64,000 nucleotides of DNA from Sediminicola sp035798135 (GCA_035798135.1 JAPFBR010000003.1:419015-483014), one strand, 5' to 3'. Shown: positions 43,019 through 53,202, numbered from the stretch's first letter. The notes: a model not told the origin generated them from the letters alone. Program-made: numbers and translations.

Positions 43019-46000
43019 TTAAAATTTAAGATTTGCACCCAAAAGGTATGTTCTTGGAACTGGATAAAATCCTGGATCTATCCCGGCTCCAATTGGCGCT
43101 CCGGAGGAAGCACTAGGGTCATATCCCTTATACTCGGTAAGCGTAAAGACGTTATTGGCGGAGATATAAAAGCGAAGCTTGTTCAACCCCAATTTTTCCA
43201 CAGTTCCAATCGGCAGTGTATATCCAAATTGTATGTTCTGCAACCTCACAAATGAACCATCTTCTACATAAAAATCTGAGAACAAGGTATTGGTTGTCGC
43301 ACCTGTAGTTACTCTTGGGTACGTATTCGTAGTACCTTCCCCTGTCCATCTATTCAATGAATAAATAGATTTGTTTACCAATGGTTGAACTCGTTCATAG
43401 TTCCTTACTATTTCGTTACCAATGGTAGCAAAAGCATAACTGCTAAAATCCCAGTTCTTATAATTGAAAGAAAAATTTAGGCCCATGGTAGCATCTGGTA
43501 TTGGATTTCCAATATCGATTCTATCATCGGAATCTATAGTGCCATCCCCATTGGTGTCCACAAATCTAATATCCCCAGGAGCGGCATTGGGCTGTGCAGC
43601 ATTTGCAACTATTTCTGCCTGATTCTGAAAAATACCGTCTGTCTCTAAACCAAAGAAATACCCAATAGGTTTCCCACTTGTCATACGTGAAGGTGGGTCT
43701 TGACCAACGCCGAATCCTCCACCAGGTATAAATCCTACCCCATTATTTACTGAAAGCACTTCATTTTCCAGAAACGTTACGTTATAATTGATACCGAAAG
43801 AAAAATCTTTGGAAGAATCACTGCTATATCCAATGGCAAATTCGAATCCCTTATTCTCCACGGAACCGGCGTTAACCACTGGTGAGGCGGATCCTGGTGC
43901 AGCTGCTCCCAAAATTCCAGAAACTGGTGGTTGTAGCAAAAGATCATCGGTTCTTTTTCTGAAGTAATCTGCCGTAACATCAATATTGTTATTGAATAAT
44001 TTAAGGTCTACCCCGATATCCAATGTTTTCTGTTCCTCCCATTGAATTGAAGGATTAGGCAGGACCCCTACCGCATTTCCAAATTGTAGATTATTGCCCA
44101 AAACGTAAGCGGCCTCTCCACTTAACACGCCTCGAAAAGCGTTACCGGGAATTCGATCGTTACCAACAATGCCATAACTTCCCCTTAATTTCATAAAGTT
44201 GATGAGCTTGCTGTCTCTTAAAAATTCCTCTTCGGAAACGATCCAACCTGCGGATCCCGAAGGGAAATAACCAAATTTGTTACGGGGACCAAATTTTGTT
44301 GATCCATCCCTCCTAACAATTCCAGAAAGTAAATATTTACCCTTAAAGTTATATTGTATTCTCGTGAAATAGGACAATAATCTCTCATTAAATCTTCCAC
44401 TGCCCCCACTTAATTTTAATTCGTTCCGCAGGTCCACAGCATTTGCAATATCGGCACTGGCAAAATCAATTGGATTTTCAAAAAACCCTTGCGTACTACC
44501 AGAGAACAACCCTCTTGTATCAAACACTGACATCCCTAGGGTAGCCTTTACATTGTGATCTTCACCTATATTCTTTTCATAATTGAAGAAAGTATCAAAT
44601 GTATAGTCCTTAAAAATATCCTTATTGACATTTAGAAAACTCCGCCCTGTATTGTTAAATACTTTCCCTGAACCATAAAATACGGTTGGTGTAAAATTTC
44701 TTCCCTGCACTTCGGCATAATTGAATTGCAGACTGGTCTCGACCGTGAAGTCATTTAAAAAACTATAATTCAAGCCAAGTTTACCACTCAACTTATCAAC
44801 GACGTTAGAATTAAATGTATTTTCTATTTGTGCCAGGGGGTTTATTACTTCATTTCCCAATCCTTCCGCCAAAGTAAATGCTCCACTTGCCTCCCTAACA
44901 TCAAATGTTGGGGCATTGTTCAAGGAATTGAACAAAACAGATCCTAATCCGCCTTCATTAAGTCCTTTTTTATTGGTGCCGGTATAGATCATGTTGGCGG
45001 TCAACTTTAGGTTTTCCAACAAATCGGTATTAAAATTCACCCTTGTCGTATATCTTTTAAAGTTTGATTTATTCCCTCCTACAATTCCATCTTGGGTCAA
45101 TAATGATAATCCAACGGAGTAGGTAGATTTTGCTGTACCTCCGCTCATGGACAGACTATGATTAATAATGGGTGCCTTTTGGAACACCTCTTCCTGCCAA
45201 TTGGTTCCCATGCCCAGACCGGCTACACTTGGAAAGGGAACGGCCTGCCCACCAGAGGCAAATGCCTCATTGACCAATAAAGCGTATTCCGTTGCATTCA
45301 ATACAGGTATCTCCCTTGAAGTCTCTTGAAAACCTCCATATATATCGTAATTGAATTTTAAATCTGTATTTTTTCTTCCAGTTTTGGTAGTGATCAAGAT
45401 AACCCCGTTTGCAGCACGAACACCATAGATACCAGCGGTAGCATCCTTTAATATGTTCATACTTTCAATATCACTAGGATTGATAACACTTAAATCCTCA
45501 ATAACGTTACCATCAACAAGAATCAAGGGTCTGTTATCCCCATTAGTGGAGATACCCCTGATCCGAATACTGGATGCACTACCTGGAGAACCGGATTCTG
45601 AAGTTATCTGAACCCCTGCAACCTGCCCTTGCAAAGCTTGTTCTATTCTGGTGGGGTTTAAGTCCTCAATTGTTTCTGAACCTACCACGGTTACAGCACC
45701 TGTTATTTCCTTTTTTGTTGATGTACCGTAACCAACTACGACAACCTCATCCAAGGTATTGACATCTTCTAACAGAGAAACCATTAGATCATTTGAATTT
45801 TGAATGGTCACCTCTTTTGTTACAAAGCCTATATAAGAGAAGGAAAGTACATCCCCTGCCTTTATATTGGCTATTGTGAAGTTGCCATCAAAATCAGTGG
45901 TGGTCCCCCTACTCTGATTCTTAACGAGTACATTGACACCAGGCAGTACATCATTGATACTGGCGTCTTTAACTGTACCATTAATTGTAAATTCCTGGCC

Positions 46001-46054
46001 AAACACATTGGCCACGGAAATAATCATGGTAAGAAATAATAATGTGTATTTCAT
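43019..46054 (-). CDS. SusC-type TonB-linked outer membrane transporter (PUL 2)
   Basis: A 1011-residue SusC. Signal peptide, then a carboxypeptidase-like domain (INGTVKDASINDVLPGVNVL), a TonB-contact segment DEVVVVGYGTSTKKEITGAV, the plug (IRIRGISTNGDNRPLILVDG, DIESMNILKDATAGIYGVRA) and a barrel ending LLGANLKF. Unlike the SusC of PUL 1 it has no STN domain, in line with control by the adjacent membrane regulator rather than by sigma/anti-sigma. It is the first gene of the operon, 240 nt after the regulator gene. Confidence 0.95.
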   Translation of the reverse strand: MKYTLLFLTMIISVANVFGQEFTINGTVKDASINDVLPGVNVLVKNQSRGTTTDFDGNFTIANIKAGDVLSFSYIGFVTKEVTIQNSNDLMVSLLEDVNTLDEVVVVGYGTSTKKEITGAVTVVGSETIEDLNPTRIEQALQGQVAGVQITSESGSPGSASSIRIRGISTNGDNRPLILVDGNVIEDLSVINPSDIESMNILKDATAGIYGVRAANGVILITTKTGRKNTDLKFNYDIYGGFQETSREIPVLNATEYALLVNEAFASGGQAVPFPSVAGLGMGTNWQEEVFQKAPIINHSLSMSGGTAKSTYSVGLSLLTQDGIVGGNKSNFKRYTTRVNFNTDLLENLKLTANMIYTGTNKKGLNEGGLGSVLFNSLNNAPTFDVREASGAFTLAEGLGNEVINPLAQIENTFNSNVVDKLSGKLGLNYSFLNDFTVETSLQFNYAEVQGRNFTPTVFYGSGKVFNNTGRSFLNVNKDIFKDYTFDTFFNYEKNIGEDHNVKATLGMSVFDTRGLFSGSTQGFFENPIDFASADIANAVDLRNELKLSGGSGRFNERLLSYFTRIQYNFKGKYLLSGIVRRDGSTKFGPRNKFGYFPSGSAGWIVSEEEFLRDSKLINFMKLRGSYGIVGNDRIPGNAFRGVLSGEAAYVLGNNLQFGNAVGVLPNPSIQWEEQKTLDIGVDLKLFNNNIDVTADYFRKRTDDLLLQPPVSGILGAAAPGSASPVVNAGSVENKGFEFAIGYSSDSSKDFSFGINYNVTFLENEVLSVNNGVGFIPGGGFGVGQDPPSRMTSGKPIGYFFGLETDGIFQNQAEIVANAAQPNAAPGDIRFVDTNGDGTIDSDDRIDIGNPIPDATMGLNFSFNYKNWDFSSYAFATIGNEIVRNYERVQPLVNKSIYSLNRWTGEGTTNTYPRVTTGATTNTLFSDFYVEDGSFVRLQNIQFGYTLPIGTVEKLGLNKLRFYISANNVFTLTEYKGYDPSASSGAPIGAGIDPGFYPVPRTYLLGANLKF

Positions 46055-46294
46055 TTGTAGTTAATTTTGAATTGACAAATTATCATATCAAAATCTACTA
46101 TTCTAATAATTTACCACTACAAAAAATATACATAATGCAATCAGACAACCCAATACTTATCAATAACGTTGTAAAAGCCTTGTTTTATTAATAATCTGGA
46201 GAGGAAACAAATTCGCAATACCGTTAACAAAACATTAGCAAAAATCATTTTGTATAGGTGATGTTGTGGTGAAAAGGAAAAATGTTGTGTCAAC

Positions 46295-49105
46295 CTAAAC
46301 GTTCAGAATATAATCTGTAAGGCTATTTTCGTGAGGTAGATCAATTTTCTTCCTCAAACGATACCTTTTTACCTCTACACTACGAACAGAAATATTGAGT
46401 AAAGGTGCTATTTCCTTTGATGAAAGATTTAATCTGAGATAGGCACATAAGCGTAAATCATTGGGAGTAAGGTCAGGGTGCACGGCCTTGATTTTTCTTA
46501 AAAAATCCTTATCCGCATTATTAAAGGCATCTTCAAAAAATTTCCAATCGTCTTCATTATTAATATTACGGTCAATCGTTTTAATAACCGCCTTTATTTT
46601 TGAGTTGTTTTCACCTTCTTTTAATTGATCCTTAATAGCATTTAGGAATTCGTTCTTTTTAATAATGCTCATTGTAGAAACTGCTAGTTCTCTATTTTTA
46701 CTTTCGATCTCTTGCTTTAGTTTCTCATTCTTGATTTGAATAATTTTACGTTGTGCCTTTAACTTCTTACGTTTATGTTTTTTCTCGCTTTCCTTCAATA
46801 ATGCTTCTCGTTGTTTTCTGTAATAGGATTTATATCTTTTATGTATTACAACAGAAAGAACAATTGCCAAAATTAGATACAATATAAATGCCAAATTTGA
46901 TATAAACCAAGGGGTTGCTATCACGAAAGTATAAGTCGCCACATTTTCCGATAGTACGTTCCCTATCATGGCTCTTACCTTAAAAGTATACTTGCCATGC
47001 GGAAGATTCTTAAAAGCAGCTTCTGCATCTTTAGACCAAGGGGTCCAGTTATTATAGATACCTTCCAATAAATACTGGTATTTAACCTCTGTATATTTAT
47101 CAAATTCAGGCACACTGTAGGTGACATTAAGATTATTTTGGGTATGGTTAAATTTATCACCTCCTAACAATGATAAATCCTCCTTGGAATTGAATGATGA
47201 TTCCTTAGAGATTTTATTAATGGCCACCTCATACTTCTTTGTTGCCACCTTATCCAGATTTAAAATAATGTAACCGTCGGAAGCACCTATCAAGTAACGA
47301 TCATCGTTCAAATGAACCATACATTCAAACCCTGAAACTCCTAGACTTCTTCTCAAAGATGCGGTAATAGGAATTTTTATAGTTTGGGGTTTCGTATTAA
47401 ACTTTCCTGAGGTCACATAAATAAAGTTATCCTTGGCAAAACCCCACAGCTTCCCCGTTTTTTGATCCGAAATGAGAGTTCCTAAGATCTCTTCCCCTTT
47501 AGAATAAAATTGATGGGACATCAAGGTGTCTTTTTGGAAAGAATCCTTCTTTTTATCGAAATAGTACATCCCACCATCCTTATTGGAGGTATACCATATT
47601 TTATCGGCATACGTAACCAGACTTGAACCATAACCATAGGGGGGCTGGTTTTTTTGACGTACTATCTTTTTATAATCTGCATCGATTTTTAAGGTGGAGA
47701 TTCCCTTTATTTCATGATTGACCAAGACTTGATGCTCATCTATATATTCAAAAAATCGAGAAGAAATATCGAAACCTTGTACCTTATTTCTGAAAGACCA
47801 TTGCCCGTTGATATTTTCCAAAACACTGAGCCCAGAATAATTTCCCTGCAATAATAAGTTTGGTTTCGACTTTATGCTTTTTATATCCCAAGTACCTGGG
47901 TAATCTGATATTTTAGTCGCTTTATCGCCGTTTACAATAAAGGTGCCTGCATTATGACCACAAAACAAGTTGTCATTGATAATCTTGAGGCACCATACCT
48001 GACCATTTGTATTTGGAATGAACTTAAAGGGTTCCTGACTATTTTCCCTTTTATAGAACAAGCCCTGATTGGTACCAATATAAAGATTCCTTTGGTACAC
48101 TTCTGCAGCATAGACATCTCCTGTTCTTCCTTTAAAATCATTAAATTCCCTAAAAGGCGAATTTAAATTGATCATGCTGATTCCATTATCGAGACCTAAC
48201 CAAACGTTCTGATCCGTATCTTCAAAAACAGCCAAAACAGTATTATTGAAAAGTCCCAATTCCTTGTTGATGATCCTTAAAATAGTTCCGTTGCGATCTA
48301 TATGGTACATTCCATTGGAAATTGTTCCAAGAATAATATTCCCATCGCTTAATTGTAAACTACTATAGATATTCAGTGATCTTAATTCATCACTGGCCAA
48401 AACATTCCATTTGGAAAGTAATTTGCCTTCCAATAGATAAAATTCACCTTGTTCCGAAAGGAAAATTATTTTTTTATCTACTGGAAAGGCTCCTACCAAG
48501 ACATTTTTTTGGAATACGACAGCATCCGATACCAATACAGCCTTCCCATTTTCTATTTTGTAAACACCTTCGTTTATTTTTTGGAAATAAACAGTATTCC
48601 CCACCTTGAAGATTTTCGCTCTGGTAGTTTTAGCATCAATTATTTCAAATGATCTGTCCTTGGTATTATAAATATAGATACGATCCAAAGATTGGAACAA
48701 AACCCAATCCCCAAAATCCAATATATTCCAAAACTGCTCATCCTCTACAAACGGTTCCTTTAGTTGGTCACTTAATGAAGTATATTGAAGATTACCAAAT
48801 TGATCCTTCTCCCAATATCCAAAATCCATGTAGGACCCGGTATAAATCAAGGCCCCTATAACCTTTACTGACCGTATAATAGTACCATTGGGAGATTCAT
48901 ACAATTTCCATTTTTCCCCGTTATATTCTATCAAACCTGCATTATTGGCCGCATAGATATATTTATTTGAAGCTTGGGAAACCATCCAATTCTGATTACC
49001 TCCTTGGTAATCCCCAGGGGAAAAATTTTGTATTGGAGGTAGTTCTTGTGAATGTAATGAAGATGAAAGCAGATAAAAAATTAGAAAAAAATGGAGGGCT
49101 TTCAA
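46295..49105 (-). CDS. Membrane-tethered regulator: propeller sensor, Y_Y_Y domain, LuxR-type HTH
   Basis: A 936-residue one-component regulator. After a signal peptide, residues about 25-650 form beta-propeller repeats (NVWLGLDNGISMINL, NLYIGTNQGLFYKRE), then a Y_Y_Y domain (YQYLLEGIYNNWTPWSKDAE). One helix (NLAFILYLILAIVLSVVIH) crosses the membrane. A basic coiled coil and a C-terminal LuxR/GerE-type helix-turn-helix follow (LRLCAYLRLNLSSKEIAPLL, SVRSVEVKRYRLRKKIDLP). No kinase or receiver domain is present, so glycan sensing must pass straight across the membrane to DNA binding. The start is TTG at 49105, directly before a normal signal peptide. Confidence 0.88.
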   Translation of the reverse strand: MKALHFFLIFYLLSSSLHSQELPPIQNFSPGDYQGGNQNWMVSQASNKYIYAANNAGLIEYNGEKWKLYESPNGTIIRSVKVIGALIYTGSYMDFGYWEKDQFGNLQYTSLSDQLKEPFVEDEQFWNILDFGDWVLFQSLDRIYIYNTKDRSFEIIDAKTTRAKIFKVGNTVYFQKINEGVYKIENGKAVLVSDAVVFQKNVLVGAFPVDKKIIFLSEQGEFYLLEGKLLSKWNVLASDELRSLNIYSSLQLSDGNIILGTISNGMYHIDRNGTILRIINKELGLFNNTVLAVFEDTDQNVWLGLDNGISMINLNSPFREFNDFKGRTGDVYAAEVYQRNLYIGTNQGLFYKRENSQEPFKFIPNTNGQVWCLKIINDNLFCGHNAGTFIVNGDKATKISDYPGTWDIKSIKSKPNLLLQGNYSGLSVLENINGQWSFRNKVQGFDISSRFFEYIDEHQVLVNHEIKGISTLKIDADYKKIVRQKNQPPYGYGSSLVTYADKIWYTSNKDGGMYYFDKKKDSFQKDTLMSHQFYSKGEEILGTLISDQKTGKLWGFAKDNFIYVTSGKFNTKPQTIKIPITASLRRSLGVSGFECMVHLNDDRYLIGASDGYIILNLDKVATKKYEVAINKISKESSFNSKEDLSLLGGDKFNHTQNNLNVTYSVPEFDKYTEVKYQYLLEGIYNNWTPWSKDAEAAFKNLPHGKYTFKVRAMIGNVLSENVATYTFVIATPWFISNLAFILYLILAIVLSVVIHKRYKSYYRKQREALLKESEKKHKRKKLKAQRKIIQIKNEKLKQEIESKNRELAVSTMSIIKKNEFLNAIKDQLKEGENNSKIKAVIKTIDRNINNEDDWKFFEDAFNNADKDFLRKIKAVHPDLTPNDLRLCAYLRLNLSSKEIAPLLNISVRSVEVKRYRLRKKIDLPHENSLTDYILNV

Positions 49106-49195
49106 ATTTTATATGATTTAAATTGTTGTGCGTTTTTGGGCAAATGAATCCGTGACAGTAAATCCTCCATTCACAACTAATGAAATAAAGTTGTA

Positions 49196-49471
49196 CTAAA
49201 CGATCTCTGCATTCAACCCGGCCAACAACAATTTGCTACATCGCGGTTTTAACTCTTTATACTCTCCGGTCTTAACGGTGCATTTACCATTATAATGGAC
49301 AATTAACGAGCATTGTTCCGCTTGTTCGGCAGTATGATCGCAAACCGCAACCAACGTTTCTATAACGTAATCAAAGGTATTGACATCGTCATTGAAAAGA
49401 ACAATTTCGTTTTGTTTGACCGTTACTTCCTCTAGAAGCAATTGTTCCGAGAGTTTTTCTTTTGTACTCAT
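49196..49471 (-). CDS. clpS: ClpS adaptor of the ClpAP protease
   Basis: A 91-residue ClpS. The adaptor delivers N-degron substrates to ClpA. The core reads IVLFNDDVNTFDYVIETLV, where NDD-x-x-x-x-x is the substrate pocket segment, followed by CDHTAEQAEQCSLIVHYNGK and TVKTGEYKELKPRCSKLLLAGL. The length is normal. It lies on the same strand as prmA but 263 nt after it, with a hairpin between, so it probably has its own promoter. Confidence 0.93.
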   Translation of the reverse strand: MSTKEKLSEQLLLEEVTVKQNEIVLFNDDVNTFDYVIETLVAVCDHTAEQAEQCSLIVHYNGKCTVKTGEYKELKPRCSKLLLAGLNAEIV

Positions 49472-49540
49472 GGAAAACTATTTTTAACGAAGATAATAAT
49501 TTTTCGTTTTACAAGCTGTGAATAATTGGTCATATGACAT

Positions 49541-49568
49541 AAAAAAAAGTGCCCTAAAGGAACTTTTT
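49541..49568 (-). terminator. Probable terminator after prmA
   Basis: AAAAAGT-g-CC and GG-a-ACTTTTT pair around CTAAA with one mismatch; it is A/T-run flanked on both sides. It lies between prmA and clpS. Confidence 0.55.
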
Positions 49569-49734
49569 AACTATAGCAAGTAAATTCCATTGGTTTATAC
49601 TATGAAGGTAGTTCAAGCCTTTGATGTCACTAGCATTGAATCCCCATCCTCACTGGTACTAAAGCATGTAAGCACTTAAGAAGTTGGGTTATACCCTTCG
49701 GGTGTTCCTTCCTAGGAGTGAATTTTCAACAGAT

Positions 49735-50577
49735 TCATGAGTGAAATTGATATTTAACGGCAACCCAATTGTTATTTTCTATGTTACTCTCAAAATTTAA
49801 TCCAAATTGACCACATCTATCACTTATCATCTCTAGGTCCTCGTTATAAAAACCACTAAGAAATAACAACCCATTTTTGTTCAAACATTTTGCATAGGTC
49901 GGGATATCTTCCAAAAGAATGTTCCTATTAATATTGGCGATGATTATATCATATTTCTTGCCTTCCAACAAACTGGCATCTCCCTCCAATACCTTTATTT
50001 CCGGATGATGGTTTCGTTCCACATTTTCCATTGCATTTAAATAGCACCAATTATCAATATCAATAGCCTCTACGGGAGAAGCCCCTTTCATAGCCGCAAG
50101 TATGGCCAGAACACCTGTGCCACTCCCCATATCCAAGACCGACTTGCCCATAAAGTCTTGTTTGAGAATATGCTGCATCATCATATAGGTGGTTTCATGA
50201 TGCCCCGTTCCAAAACTCATCTTCGGTTCTATGACAATATCATAGGTCACCTCCGGTCTTTCGTGAAAGGTAGCCCTTACCACACAAGCATCTCCAACCT
50301 GTATGGGCTTAAAATTTTGCTCCCATGTGGTGTTCCAATTTTCTTGTTCTATTTCAACCACATCGTATTCAATTTCAAAATTGGGATTGGAAAGGATTTG
50401 AAGGGATGCTACCATACCATCGGACCAATCTTTCTTTTGAATATAGGCCAAGGCGCCTATTTCTGTTTCTACAAAGCTTTCAAAGCCAATCTCCCCTAAT
50501 TGGGCAATTAATATGTCCGTAGCTGGCTGTAAAGGGCTAACAGTAAAAGTATATTCAATATAATTATTGTTCTTCAT
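49735..50577 (-). CDS. prmA: Ribosomal protein L11 methyltransferase
   Basis: A 280-residue SAM-dependent methyltransferase. The N-terminal substrate-recognition domain (YIEYTFTVSPLQPATDILIA) is followed by the Rossmann domain with motif I VLDMGSGTGVLAILAAMKGA and the catalytic-pocket segment DIIIANINRNILLED, close to the PrmA N-x-N pattern. IEPKMSFGTGHHETTYMMM precedes motif I, as in PrmA. The open frame extends 47 codons upstream to 50718, into the end of tpiA; the ATG at 50577 gives the family length and is preferred. Confidence 0.93.
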   Translation of the reverse strand: MKNNNYIEYTFTVSPLQPATDILIAQLGEIGFESFVETEIGALAYIQKKDWSDGMVASLQILSNPNFEIEYDVVEIEQENWNTTWEQNFKPIQVGDACVVRATFHERPEVTYDIVIEPKMSFGTGHHETTYMMMQHILKQDFMGKSVLDMGSGTGVLAILAAMKGASPVEAIDIDNWCYLNAMENVERNHHPEIKVLEGDASLLEGKKYDIIIANINRNILLEDIPTYAKCLNKNGLLFLSGFYNEDLEMISDRCGQFGLNFESNIENNNWVAVKYQFHS

Positions 50578-50662
50578 GTTGTGACCATCATTAAGGAGAG
50601 GGAATTCCTTGACAGAAACCCCCTCTATATCATTATAAATAATACTTGTGTCTTTGTTGCGA

Positions 50663-51412
50663 TTATATAGCTTTAATGATCGCAATAAAATCGTCAGCAA
50701 CCAATGCTGCTCCACCAATTAGTCCACCATCCACGTCGGGCTTGGAAAATATTTCAACTGCATTCCCTGGCTTTACACTTCCACCGTAAAGTATAGATAC
50801 GTTATTTGCTATTTTTGCATCGTAAGCCTCGGTAAGGGTTTTGCGAATAAAAGCGTGCATTTCCTGCGCCTGTTCTGGCGAGGCCGTTTCACCTGTTCCG
50901 ATAGCCCAAACTGGTTCATAGGCCAAGATTATTTTGGTCCATTCACTGGCAGGTAATCCAAATAATGCATTTTTCAATTGACTGGCAACCACCTTAAAAT
51001 GATCTCCAGATTTACGGTCCTGAAGTTCCTCCCCAAAGCAAAACATAATCCGCATTCCCTTTGCAAGGCCTGCCACCACTTTTTTGGCCAATATTTCATC
51101 GGTCTCACCAAAATAAGCTCTTCTTTCAGAATGCCCAATAATTACGGTATCCACTCCAATATCCAATAGCATATCGGCAGAAATCTCTCCTGTAAAGGCC
51201 CCATTTTCCACAAAATGCATGTTTTGGGCGATAACTTCAATAGCAGATGTTTCCATGAGCTCCACAGCAGAAGCTAAGTTCACAAATGTTGGAGCTACCA
51301 TGACCTCGGCATTCGTATCCGGTAATTTTGCCGATAATTCTGCTAGCAATACCTCAGTTTCTTTAAGGTTTTTATTCATCTTCCAATTTCCTGCAACTAT
51401 TTTACTTCTCAT
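50663..51412 (-). CDS. tpiA: Triosephosphate isomerase
   Basis: TpiA interconverts dihydroxyacetone phosphate and glyceraldehyde 3-phosphate. The 249-residue protein shows the active-site Lys in VAGNWKMNKN, the catalytic His in IIGHSERRAYFGE, the catalytic Glu and loop 6 in AYEPVWAIGTGETASPEQAQ, and the phosphate site YGGSVKPGNA and GLIGGAAL. It lies 21 nt after the DoxX-type gene and before prmA, and is probably cotranscribed with at least the former. Confidence 0.97.
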   Translation of the reverse strand: MRSKIVAGNWKMNKNLKETEVLLAELSAKLPDTNAEVMVAPTFVNLASAVELMETSAIEVIAQNMHFVENGAFTGEISADMLLDIGVDTVIIGHSERRAYFGETDEILAKKVVAGLAKGMRIMFCFGEELQDRKSGDHFKVVASQLKNALFGLPASEWTKIILAYEPVWAIGTGETASPEQAQEMHAFIRKTLTEAYDAKIANNVSILYGGSVKPGNAVEIFSKPDVDGGLIGGAALVADDFIAIIKAI

Positions 51413-51433
51413 CTTGTTATGTATTAACTATTC

Positions 51434-52531
51434 TTAATTGAAATTTAAATTTTCTATATCGTTAAAGTGCACTTTCTGCTCTATGGTGCCCTTTTTTAAG
51501 ACCAACACCGCTGGATTGGAACGCACAATAGTCTTTAAAGCCGTTTCATCTGTAAAATAAAAATCGAACTTTAATTGATATTCATCAATTATCATATTAG
51601 TAAATTGTTCGTTTGATGCAGACATACCTATAACCTTATACCCTTTATTTATGGCCAGATCAGTTGCTTTTTTAATATCAACAAAGGCATTTAAGTTGCT
51701 TTTTGCCAAGTCATATGCAATGACCATGACCAATTTATCCTCTGCCAATAAGGCTGCTGCCCTATCTTCCCCCTCTTTTTCAATGGTGAAATCGTGAATG
51801 GGCGGTTCATATCCCTTCTGGATTTCCGTGGTCTCAACATCTATAAATTCCCCGTCTACCGCCGGATACCCCCCATTGGTTACAATTACTTTTTCTTTCC
51901 CATTCACCTTAAATTTCCAGGCATAGTCATAAATAGCCTTTGGAGCATCGTCTGGCACGGACATGCCTGCCTCAATATTCACCCCTATTTTATAAGGCCT
52001 AAAATCAATGGCTGGTAAATGGTTCAAGACAAAATTCGCGAACAATCCGCAGGCCACAACAGTCACCAATGTCACTATTGCTCGTGCTTTTTCCCCAAAG
52101 AATGGTTTTATATGTTTGGATCCTAAAAATAGGATAACGATAAGCACCAATAAGATCACATCTTTTGTAAATGATTCCCAAGGGGTAAGTTTTATAGCAT
52201 CACCAAAACAACCACAATCTGTCACCTTGTTAAAATACGCCGAATAGAAGGTAAGGAACGTAAAAAAAACAATCATGAGCAAGAGGCTCCAAACGGTAAA
52301 TTTCACTTTAAATCCTACCAAGAGCATTACCCCCAACACGACTTCAAGTATGACCACAAATAAGGAAACAGCCAATGCATATGGCATCAAAAAAGGCAAA
52401 TCAAGCACCCCCTGGCTAAAATATTCCTCCAATTTAAAAGAAAACCCTACAGGATCGTTCAATTTTATAAGACCACTTATAATAAATAATATGCCAACAA
52501 AAATTCGACTAAATCCTACTATGTATTTCAT
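51434..52531 (-). CDS. DoxX-type membrane protein (BT_3928 family)
   Basis: A 365-residue protein. Residues 1-150 carry four DoxX/MauE-like helices (GFSRIFVGILFIISGLIKLN, VILEVVLGVMLLVGF), with a conserved DCGCFGDAIKLTPW loop. A fifth helix near 160-178 leads to an exported C-terminal domain (VIVTNGGYPAVDGEFIDVET and later VMVIAYDLAKSNLNAFVDI) with a thioredoxin-like beta pattern but without CxxC. The domain pair matches the BT_3928 group of Bacteroidota. Quinone or thiol redox work is assumed from DoxX and MauE relatives. It sits 21 nt after the DUF1599 gene and 21 nt before tpiA. Confidence 0.8.
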   Translation of the reverse strand: MKYIVGFSRIFVGILFIISGLIKLNDPVGFSFKLEEYFSQGVLDLPFLMPYALAVSLFVVILEVVLGVMLLVGFKVKFTVWSLLLMIVFFTFLTFYSAYFNKVTDCGCFGDAIKLTPWESFTKDVILLVLIVILFLGSKHIKPFFGEKARAIVTLVTVVACGLFANFVLNHLPAIDFRPYKIGVNIEAGMSVPDDAPKAIYDYAWKFKVNGKEKVIVTNGGYPAVDGEFIDVETTEIQKGYEPPIHDFTIEKEGEDRAAALLAEDKLVMVIAYDLAKSNLNAFVDIKKATDLAINKGYKVIGMSASNEQFTNMIIDEYQLKFDFYFTDETALKTIVRSNPAVLVLKKGTIEQKVHFNDIENLNFN

Positions 52532-52552
52532 ATAATTAAAAGAATGCTAATT

Positions 52553-53098
52553 TTATTTATTCTTGGACTCCAACAATATCATGGCAAAAATGGAATAATT
52601 GATCATATCTTGATAATTCGCCCCAATACCTTCGCTCACCAATGTTTTACCTTTATTATCTTCTATTTGTTTTACCCGTAACAATTTTTGGAGAATCAGA
52701 TCCGTAAGGGAACTCACCCTCATCTCTCTCCAGGCTTCTCCGTAATCATGGTTTTTATCCTCCATAAGGGATTTGGTGTTGTCTATATGTTTATTGTATA
52801 AGGTAAGTACCTCTTCAGTACTTAAATCGGGCTGTTCCACTACGCCCTTTTCAATCTGAATGAGAGCCATTATTGAATAATTGATAATCCCTATGAATTC
52901 GGATTTTTCATCCTCCTCAACCTTGCGAACCTCATTTTCCTGTAATCCGCGGATTCTTTGTGCTTTAATATAAATTTGATCGGTCAAGGAGGGGAGTCGT
53001 AAAATACGCCAAGCACAACCATAATCCTTCATCTTCTTTAAAAACAGATCTCGACAAGTTTTCACGACCGCATCGTATTGTTCTGAGGTTTGCTGCAT
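52553..53098 (-). CDS. DUF1599 protein (181 aa)
   Basis: A 181-residue cytoplasmic protein made of two similar halves. The pattern KKMKDYGCAWRILRLPSLTD near residue 20 recurs as KNHDYGEAWREMRVSSLTD near 118, and each is followed by QxxxIxxLQENE or QKLLRVKQIEDN and an INYSIMALIQ or INYSIFAMIL segment. This is the DUF1599 duplication, a helical, nucleotide-pyrophosphohydrolase-like fold. It starts divergently from folP with a 104-nt gap, and the conserved neighbourhood (folP, tpiA, prmA) is usual for Flavobacteriia. Function unknown. Confidence 0.88.
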   Translation of the reverse strand: MQQTSEQYDAVVKTCRDLFLKKMKDYGCAWRILRLPSLTDQIYIKAQRIRGLQENEVRKVEEDEKSEFIGIINYSIMALIQIEKGVVEQPDLSTEEVLTLYNKHIDNTKSLMEDKNHDYGEAWREMRVSSLTDLILQKLLRVKQIEDNKGKTLVSEGIGANYQDMINYSIFAMILLESKNK

Positions 53099-53202
53099 GT
53101 ACTATTTCTAATTTGTGTAAATTTCGCTTAAAATTTTTAATTGTTCAAAGTTAACGGATCAAACTTATCTTATAAACGAACTGCCCTTTTTAAACCAGTC
53201 CT

